Of a stretch of 15,265 nucleotides of DNA, positions 7,884 to 13,777 are shown in pieces. The stretch is from Bacteroidales bacterium UBA4295 (GTDB lineage Bacteria; Bacteroidota; Bacteroidia; Bacteroidales; Paludibacteraceae). A program made the translations under genes and the position numbers. The DNA lies in contig DGVB01000014.1 in NCBI GenBank assembly GCA_002395805.1, forward strand, positions 677 to 15,941. The letters run 5' to 3'. Position 1 is the first letter of the stretch; each line of letters starts with the position of its first letter. The notes below the pieces were generated by a model, which was not told the DNA's origin, searched no databases, and saw only the letters and a list, made by a program, of their open reading frames with translations.

Positions 7884-9179
7884 TTATTTCACAACTGCCC
7901 CTTGTACATCGTACATCCGTCCTTCGTACTTCAAATAGAGTTGTCCGTTCTCAATGACCTTTGTACTTTGTACATTGCCCCTTTGTACATTGTCGATGCC
8001 TTCCTGTACCGGTCGGAAGACGGGCATGAAATACAAGACACTCTGGTCATTGATTCCGTTCAAAGACAGCCATGCCTCCAGATCATAGATATCAAGCGTT
8101 GTTTCAGGCATAATGATTTTATCAATAAGGGCTACTGTCTTTTCGAAAGTATCCATGTCCATTCCTTCTTCGGCAAGATATTCCTGCAGTTGTTCCTCTG
8201 AGAAATGCGTCACGGTGTTATACCATTGGAGAATCGTCTCAGCCACTTGCATCCCCGTTGCAGCATCGGGATCGGAGGGATTCACGAACTGCGGGTCGAT
8301 CCACATGACGAATTCATATCCGGGCTCGGGGATAGCCGTCAGCGTAAACTGCACGTCGTTCATGTCGGCGAGTGTGAACTCATACTTGCCGCTGATTGTG
8401 GCATAGCCTTGGTCGGGGTCTGCACTGACGCGTACGACAAAGGGGTCCACCGCATAGCGGGACACATACCCGCCTTTGATCTGGGAGTTTTTGTTGTAGC
8501 GGCTCAGATGTCCTGTGATATAGACAAAATCGCCTTCTTCAATAGGCATGTAATCTCCGTTGATATTTTTGATATTCTGACATTCCCAAGCCTGGAAGAT
8601 ATAACCGGTTCCTCTTTCGTCCGCAATATAGACGGTCTGGATACCATTTTCGGGGTTTATATCCACTACGGAATTGGCATATCCGCTGACGACGAACATA
8701 TCCTCAGTAGGCTGGTCATGGTAAGGCAGGCTCATACAGATCTCCACCGCTTCGGAGGCTGTCAGTTCGCTGCCGTATTCGGGGAGGTTAACGACGGTCG
8801 GTACTTCGCTGATGATCTGTACGGTAAAGCCGGCTTTTGTCTCAGCTACATCGCCGTACATCTTCAAGGTAGCATCAACGATGCGTACGAAGGAGCCGAT
8901 ACCGATGGTATGATCCGCTCCGACCACGCGCCAAGCCTCAAAGACCGGTGCACCTCCCTGTGCGTCCGCCATCATGAACGACTGGTTTTCATACGTGGAA
9001 GTCTTGCAATAGATATCTACTGTCGATACCACATAGCCCTCGATGCAGTATGTCCCCTGGTCGCCGTTAGCCGCTTTGGTAGCAGCCTGAGACGGGGTGA
9101 TTACACTGCCACAATCGGCGTAAACCTGCATGGACAAGCACATGCAAGCCATCGAAAAAAGAATAGTTAGTTTTTTCAT
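7884..9179 (-). CDS. Secreted protein with two OB-fold-like domains and C-terminal tag
   Basis: 431 residues. The signal peptide is 1-21 (ending VYA before DC). Two similar modules, about 28-130 and 139-245, each have the pattern of OB-fold-like domains common in secreted Bacteroidetes proteins: an 'ATKAANGDQGTYCIEGYV' type strand, a segment like MMADAQGGAPVFEAW or YIADERGTGYIFQAW, then GSFVRIVD or GDFVYITG. About 249-300 resembles a Bacterial-repeat/Ig-like unit (GYEFVMW). Residues 301-395 are unassigned. The tail at 406-431 (TKVIENGQLYLKYEG, then MYDVQGAVVK) is the shared C-terminal tag. It is the last gene of the minus-strand string, 23 bases after the BACON protein, and its stop codon abuts the stop of the opposing regulator with no gap. 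No catalytic residues are recognised. Confidence 0.85.
   Translation of the reverse strand: MKKLTILFSMACMCLSMQVYADCGSVITPSQAATKAANGDQGTYCIEGYVVSTVDIYCKTSTYENQSFMMADAQGGAPVFEAWRVVGADHTIGIGSFVRIVDATLKMYGDVAETKAGFTVQIISEVPTVVNLPEYGSELTASEAVEICMSLPYHDQPTEDMFVVSGYANSVVDINPENGIQTVYIADERGTGYIFQAWECQNIKNINGDYMPIEEGDFVYITGHLSRYNKNSQIKGGYVSRYAVDPFVVRVSADPDQGYATISGKYEFTLADMNDVQFTLTAIPEPGYEFVMWIDPQFVNPSDPDAATGMQVAETILQWYNTVTHFSEEQLQEYLAEEGMDMDTFEKTVALIDKIIMPETTLDIYDLEAWLSLNGINDQSVLYFMPVFRPVQEGIDNVQRGNVQSTKVIENGQLYLKYEGRMYDVQGAVVK
7904..7988. repeat. Cluster of GTAC-centred repeats coding the C-terminal tag
   Basis: Six GTAC tetranucleotides lie in 85 bases (7904, 7911, 7926, 7963, 7970, 7985). On the coding (minus) strand they form iterations such as CAATGTACAAAG (twice), AGTACAAAG and GATGTACGATGTACAAG, encoding the end of the two-OB-fold protein. 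The tails of the other tagged proteins lack this DNA pattern. Confidence 0.6.
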
Positions 9180-9202
9180 AATCGTATAATTTTATGGGTT
9201 GG

Positions 9203-11182
9203 TTAATCTATATCCTGTACGAGTCGGACGGAGCAGCCGTCATCGCGTACTGAGTTAGCTGGGAAAATGCTTATCTCCGTTGCGGAAGAAAAGAACATCA
9301 ATTGTTTGGCGTACAGATTAGTAGGAGTGTCGAATCCGGAGGTAGAAGTCCAATAACAGCCCGTCGTAGAGACGTATTTCACTTCTCCATTCAGGCGGTC
9401 TCCTGCAGCAGGAAGGAATACCGCACCTTTGGCTTCCATCTCTTGCCATTGCTCCAAGGTGTAGTTATTGGTCTCCAGAACCTCCTTCATCACTATATAA
9501 TTGCCTGCCACAAAAGTGCCTGCAATGAATACTAACTCGGAGGAGAAGACCCAGTCATCCGGCAAGAGCACTAATCCAAGCACCCCATTGACTTTCGCCA
9601 TTCCGAAAAGGAACATCGTGGTACCGCTTTTTTGGCGTTGCATCAGATATTCCAGTTCGTCCACTGTCAATGTACGCCAGCTATGAGCGCCATATACGGT
9701 ATTGCCGTAACGAATCGAATTCACGCCCCAGTCGGTAAAGGAGGTGTAGTCGTGATCATCGACGGAAGCGAAAGTGGGGTTATATCCCGTTCCCCATCCG
9801 AAAAGATCAATCCAGCCGGAATAGGTAGAAGAGATATTGACATTCTCCGCCCCGATATAATCATATTGATGAAGAGCAAACCGGAATGTGCCTGTAGAAG
9901 CCCGGTATTGCAAGTTGCCCGGAGCGAAATATACTTTATGTGTCTCGCTGACGGAGAAAGGTCTCATGACATACATACCCTCGGGTTCGGGCTCTTTTCC
10001 GGCGCGCTTGATGTTGATGCGTGCCTGCTCGTTGCCAAAGGAAGTGCGGATGATGATGTAGCCGGTGTTTTCGCGTTCGTCGGTGGCAGGGTTGACAGAC
10101 ACGACGATGGTAGAATACCCATCGCCGGAGGTAGAGGAGAGGGAGAAGAAATTACCGGACGTGGTGGCCGTCCAGGGATAGTTGGACTTGACAGCCACCG
10201 GATAGTTTCCTCCTTCGGCAGACGCATTGATCGCGATAGGCGCTACGGTCAGATCGGCTGCCGCTTTGCCTTTGCGGGAAACGGCTACCTGGGTTACGAC
10301 GGGTTTGTAGTTATCCGAACGGTCTTCCTCAATGGTCAGGATGCCGGAAACGGCGTCCAGCGAGGTCGCTTCTTCAATGGAGAAGGAGAACGAGCCGTTG
10401 CCGTCGCCGTCTTGCGAACCGGAGAAGGTCAGCCAATCCATATCCCATGTCTTCCATACCCGCCATTTGGCATTAGAGGAGACATTGACGGTGAACGAAC
10501 CACCGTTCTCGGGAGCGGTTATCTCCGTCGGGTCAACAGAGAGGGACGTAGCTTCCGTACTGCCGCGGGTAATAATAACGGTATCACTGCCGGCATCATA
10601 TCCCTCGCCGTATGGGGATACAATAATCCGGGCTGTCGTCTCTTCCGGTGTGGTGGCAGGCGAGACGGTGACGGTGATGTTGTCGTTGTTGACAGAGACA
10701 CCTTTGTTCACTTTTGCCCAACCGGCATTGGAAGAGGCGGACCACTTGATATTACTCTCTATCTGGACGGTATAAGTACCTCCTTCTTTCGGAGTATTGA
10801 GCTCTATATCAGAGACGATACGCAGGTAGGGAGCGGCTTTCGCTGCACGGGTGATCGGAAACTCCACCGTCTCCTCGCCGGAGGTGAAAGTGATGATGCC
10901 TTTGGTCTCTGCAGACTCTTTGTTAGGAGAGATCTTGATGCGCACTTCGGATACACCGGCTTTGCCGGAGGTAGGTGTTACACGGATCCAACTCTCGTTG
11001 GTGGTAGCCGACCATGAGCCATTAGGCGAGGTCAGGACAAGCGTGTAGTCACCACCCGCATCGGGGCAGGTGATCAACTCCGGGTTGACGGACAGAGTCT
11101 TTGAAGAAGGCTCGTTCTTGTCCTTACAGCCGGCTGCAAACAGCAGCAGTGCCGGCAGCAAAAAAAGAAATAGTTTTTTCAT
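9203..11182 (-). CDS. Four-BACON surface lipoprotein with FISUMP-like head (copy A)
   Basis: 659 residues. The lipobox is LFAAGC (Cys19), followed by KDKNEP, so it is a lipoprotein probably carried to the outer surface. Four BACON-type beta domains follow: about 29-112, 118-207, 213-305 and 310-395, with typical W-x-A/V-x-x-N and NPE-x-I-T-like strands. BACON domains usually act as spacers or carbohydrate/mucin-binding modules. The C-terminal head (about 405-659) has GWIDLFGWGTG, DWGVNSI, WRTLTVDELEYLM, GLVLLPDDW, GAVFLPAAGDR, CYWTSTS and CSVRLVQD, resembling the FISUMP (TIGR02145) and DUF1566 type of domain, with a C-type-lectin-like fold expected by inference. The stalk is nearly identical to copy B at 11663-13699; the heads differ strongly. 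It starts 12 bases after the small lipoprotein gene, in one operon-like string. Confidence 0.9.
   Translation of the reverse strand: MKKLFLFLLPALLLFAAGCKDKNEPSSKTLSVNPELITCPDAGGDYTLVLTSPNGSWSATTNESWIRVTPTSGKAGVSEVRIKISPNKESAETKGIITFTSGEETVEFPITRAAKAAPYLRIVSDIELNTPKEGGTYTVQIESNIKWSASSNAGWAKVNKGVSVNNDNITVTVSPATTPEETTARIIVSPYGEGYDAGSDTVIITRGSTEATSLSVDPTEITAPENGGSFTVNVSSNAKWRVWKTWDMDWLTFSGSQDGDGNGSFSFSIEEATSLDAVSGILTIEEDRSDNYKPVVTQVAVSRKGKAAADLTVAPIAINASAEGGNYPVAVKSNYPWTATTSGNFFSLSSTSGDGYSTIVVSVNPATDERENTGYIIIRTSFGNEQARINIKRAGKEPEPEGMYVMRPFSVSETHKVYFAPGNLQYRASTGTFRFALHQYDYIGAENVNISSTYSGWIDLFGWGTGYNPTFASVDDHDYTSFTDWGVNSIRYGNTVYGAHSWRTLTVDELEYLMQRQKSGTTMFLFGMAKVNGVLGLVLLPDDWVFSSELVFIAGTFVAGNYIVMKEVLETNNYTLEQWQEMEAKGAVFLPAAGDRLNGEVKYVSTTGCYWTSTSGFDTPTNLYAKQLMFFSSATEISIFPANSVRDDGCSVRLVQDID
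9876..11182 (-). repeat. 1.3-kb direct repeat, copy A (lipoprotein stalk)
   Basis: This stretch aligns with 12387-13699 at a constant offset of 2,511 bp, apart from a 6-base length difference in the linker just after the lipobox. By eye the two are mostly identical, with scattered, often synonymous changes; identity falls sharply outside the boundary near 9876, where the head-coding parts diverge. Confidence 0.85.
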
Positions 11183-11194
11183 ATTTGTCCGAAT

Positions 11195-11620
11195 TTAGGG
11201 ACGATAAGTAAATGATGCGGTTTGGTCGGAATCGAGGAATCTGATAGTACCTCCATTCTCTCTGGTGAAATTCAGTTCGGCTTTGTACTGGCCTGAGAGT
11301 TTTCCGTTGGGCTGGTAATTATACGTCAGTGACGCCATGTTGAATCCGTCATACCGGTAATAGGCAGCGTTGATACGTCCGTTGGAAGCCGACGAAGCAG
11401 CGAGATCCGCGGTGCTCTGGGTCTGGAAAACAATCTTGATGGAAGCCCCGTCGGGATGGGTGAAAGCAACATAGGCTCCGCTTTTGATTTGCTGGGGCGC
11501 ATAGTCCACTTTCGGTGCGGGGGTACTATTGCTGCTGGTAGATGGAGCCAGCAGGAAACAGCTTGTGTGCATGACAGCTACTGCGGCTAAAAGGCACAAG
11601 AAATAGATTTTCTTTTTCAT
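11195..11620 (-). CDS. Small putative lipoprotein
   Basis: 141 residues. A signal peptide of 1-20 ends MHTS before Cys21, a weak lipobox (His at -3) but acceptable for Bacteroidetes. Then a Ser/Pro-rich linker (APSTSSNSTPAPK), then a beta-rich domain of about 100 residues with alternating patterns such as GAYVAFTHPDGASIKIVF and YKAELNFTRENGGTIRFLD. No known family is recognised. It sits between the two nearly identical BACON lipoprotein genes, 42 bases after copy B and 12 bases before copy A, and should be co-transcribed. It could be a chaperone-like partner or a small surface component; nothing in the sequence decides this. Confidence 0.75.
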   Translation of the reverse strand: MKKKIYFLCLLAAVAVMHTSCFLLAPSTSSNSTPAPKVDYAPQQIKSGAYVAFTHPDGASIKIVFQTQSTADLAASSASNGRINAAYYRYDGFNMASLTYNYQPNGKLSGQYKAELNFTRENGGTIRFLDSDQTASFTYRP

Positions 11621-11662
11621 AATTGTTTATATTTATGATTCGTTTGAATTGCATGTTTATTA

Positions 11663-13699
11663 CTAATTGGCATCTTTTACCAGACGGACGGATAAACCAT
11701 CTGTGAAACTGTGTCTATCAGCCGGAATAATGTATGCATTACTGAAGAAGACGATGCTTGCTGCGTTCATATATTTCTGATTAGCAGACCAGTAGTACCC
11801 TCTATAGATGCCACTCCTATCCAAGAATATCGCCGTTGTTCGTATATCCGCAGCAGGCAGGAATACAGCTCCGGCAGCTTCCATTACTGCCCACTGCGCA
11901 ATAGTGTACTCATTATACTCTATACTACTTTTACGGGCAGTGTATCCCTTGGATGGGTACTTATAATACGAGGAATCAACCCTATAACTTTGTTCCCTAC
12001 CGGACATAAATGAAACACCTGCAGGTAAAGTCCAGTTATCCGGTAGCAGAACCAGTCCGACGACTTCATTCACCCGACTCATACCAAACAACTCAGCGGC
12101 ATTGGTTCGTTCAAAGAATAGATGCCACCACTCATCTTTTGTCAGCGTGCGCCATGTATAGGTATTATATAGCGTATTACCATAATAAATCGAGTTTGCT
12201 CCCCAATCTGCGAAGTAATAATCTTTAAAATTTGTGCTTACTTTGGTTGGTGCATTTCCCGTTCCCCATCCGAAGAGATCAATCCAGCCGTCATAAGTAT
12301 CCGAGATATAATTATTATTGCATTTGGTTCCATTTTCAAAAACAGTACCGCATTTTTCTAATCCCACAAAATCCCACTGGCGCTCTGCAAACCGCCATGT
12401 GCCGGTAGAAGCCCGGTATTGCAAGTTGCCGGGAGAAAAATAGACTTGTTTTGTCTCGCCGACAGAGAAAGGTCTCATGACATACATACTCTCGGGTTCG
12501 GGCTCTTTTCCGGCGCGCTTGATGTTGATGCGTGCCTGCTCGTTGCCAAAGGAAGTGCGGATGATGATGTAGCCGGTGAGTTCCTTTTCGTTAGTGGCGG
12601 GGGTGACAGACACGACGATGGTAGAATACCCATCGCCGGAAGTAGAGGAGAGAGAGAAGAAATTACCGGACGTGGTGGCCGTCCAGGGATAGTTGGACTT
12701 GATAGCTACCGGATAGTGTCCTCCTTCGGCAGACGCATTGATCGCGATAGGCGCTACGGTCAGATCCGCTGCCGCTTTGCCTTTGCGGGAAACGGCTACC
12801 TGGGTTACGACGGGTTTGTAGTTATCCGAACGGTCCTCCTCGATGGTCAGGATGCCGGAAACGGCGTCCAGCGAGGTCGCTTCTTCAATGGAGAAGGAGA
12901 ACGAGCCGTTGCCGTCGCCGTCTTGTGAGCCGGAGAAGGTCAGCCAATCCATATCCCATGTCTTCCATACCCGCCATTTGGCATTAGAGGAGACATTGAC
13001 GGTAAACGAACCTCCGTTCTCGGGAGCGGTTATCTCCGTCGGGTCAACCGAGAGGGACGTAGCTTCCGTACTGCCGCGGGTAATAATAACGGTATCACTG
13101 CCGGCATCATATCCCTCGCCGTATGGGGATACAATAATCCGGGCTGTCGTCTCTTCCGGTGTGGTGGCAGGCGAGACGGTGACGGTGATGTTGTCGTTGT
13201 TAACAGAGACACCTTTGTTCACTTTCGCCCAGCCGGCATTGGAAGAGGCGGACCACTTGATATTACTCTCTATCTGGACGGTATAAGTACCTCCTTCTTT
13301 CGGAGTGTTGAGTTCCAGGTCAGAGACAATACGCAGATACGGAGCGGCTTTCGCTGCACGGGTGATCGGAAACTCCACCGTCTCCTCGCCGGAAGTGAAA
13401 GTGATGATGCCTTTGCTCTCTGCAGACTCTTTGTTAGGAGAGATCTTGATACGTACCTCGGTTGTGCCTTTCTCGCCGGAGGTAGGTGTTACACGGATCC
13501 AGCTCTCGTTGGTGGTAGCCGACCATGCGCCATTAGGCGAATTCACCTCGATTGTGTAGTCGCCGCCCGCATCAGGGCAGGTGATCAACTCCGGGTTCAC
13601 GGACAGCGTCTGCGGAAGATTCTCCGGTTGGTTCTTGTCCTTACAGCCGGCAGCAAACAGCATCAGCGCCGGCAGGAGAAATAAAAAGATCTTTTTCAT
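11663..13699 (-). CDS. Four-BACON surface lipoprotein with FISUMP-like head (copy B)
   Basis: 678 residues. The lipobox LFAAGC gives Cys19, followed by KDKNQPEN; the linker is two residues longer than in copy A. The four BACON domains nearly match copy A residue for residue up to about YRASTGT. The head then diverges: WRFAERQWDFVG, an extra loop with two cysteines and NNNY, GWIDLFGWGTGNAPT, DWGANSIYYG, WRTLTKDEWWHLF, GLVLLPDNWTLPAG, an inserted loop with several tyrosines and serines, GAVFLPAAD, YYWSANQKY and LSVRLVKDAN. The head-coding DNA has pockets near 30% GC (for example 12181-12240 and 12301-12360), well below the stalk (58% at 10081-10140 in copy A), suggesting that the head was replaced by recombination. 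It lies 78 bases after the DUF285-like gene, with a hairpin in the gap. Confidence 0.9.
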   Translation of the reverse strand: MKKIFLFLLPALMLFAAGCKDKNQPENLPQTLSVNPELITCPDAGGDYTIEVNSPNGAWSATTNESWIRVTPTSGEKGTTEVRIKISPNKESAESKGIITFTSGEETVEFPITRAAKAAPYLRIVSDLELNTPKEGGTYTVQIESNIKWSASSNAGWAKVNKGVSVNNDNITVTVSPATTPEETTARIIVSPYGEGYDAGSDTVIITRGSTEATSLSVDPTEITAPENGGSFTVNVSSNAKWRVWKTWDMDWLTFSGSQDGDGNGSFSFSIEEATSLDAVSGILTIEEDRSDNYKPVVTQVAVSRKGKAAADLTVAPIAINASAEGGHYPVAIKSNYPWTATTSGNFFSLSSTSGDGYSTIVVSVTPATNEKELTGYIIIRTSFGNEQARINIKRAGKEPEPESMYVMRPFSVGETKQVYFSPGNLQYRASTGTWRFAERQWDFVGLEKCGTVFENGTKCNNNYISDTYDGWIDLFGWGTGNAPTKVSTNFKDYYFADWGANSIYYGNTLYNTYTWRTLTKDEWWHLFFERTNAAELFGMSRVNEVVGLVLLPDNWTLPAGVSFMSGREQSYRVDSSYYKYPSKGYTARKSSIEYNEYTIAQWAVMEAAGAVFLPAADIRTTAIFLDRSGIYRGYYWSANQKYMNAASIVFFSNAYIIPADRHSFTDGLSVRLVKDAN
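12387..13699 (-). repeat. 1.3-kb direct repeat, copy B (lipoprotein stalk)
   Basis: Partner of 9876-11182. Long runs are unchanged, for example the stretch encoding BACON domains 2 and 3, where most visible differences are synonymous third-position changes. The repeat covers the signal peptide, the four BACON domains and the first strands of the head. Confidence 0.85.
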
Positions 13700-13725
13700 T
13701 TGTTATTTAGTAGTTTGTGTCTTGT

Positions 13726-13756
13726 AGCCATGCAGGGTAATCGGCCCTGCATAGCT
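13726..13756. promoter_or_regulatory. Hairpin in the gap before copy B
   Basis: ATGCAGGG (13730-13737) and CCCTGCAT (13745-13752) are perfect inverted 8-base arms around a 7-base loop; after one mismatch the stem continues with AGC/GCT. No U-tract follows on either strand, so it is not a standard intrinsic terminator. It may slow or stabilise the operon transcript between the first and second genes. Confidence 0.5.
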
Positions 13757-13777
13757 GAGTTTATGTTCTTTCAAAAA

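Noticed and set aside
8205..9170. A 321-codon plus-strand open frame
   Set aside because: Antisense to the two-OB-fold protein, which has a signal peptide, domain structure and C-terminal tag.
9632..11017. A 461-codon plus-strand open frame, with a related shadow at 12419-12928
   Set aside because: Both are antisense to the BACON stalk copies; they recur only because the stalk DNA is duplicated.
13726..13756. Intrinsic terminator
   Set aside because: The stem is good but no U-run follows on either strand; listed only as a regulatory hairpin.
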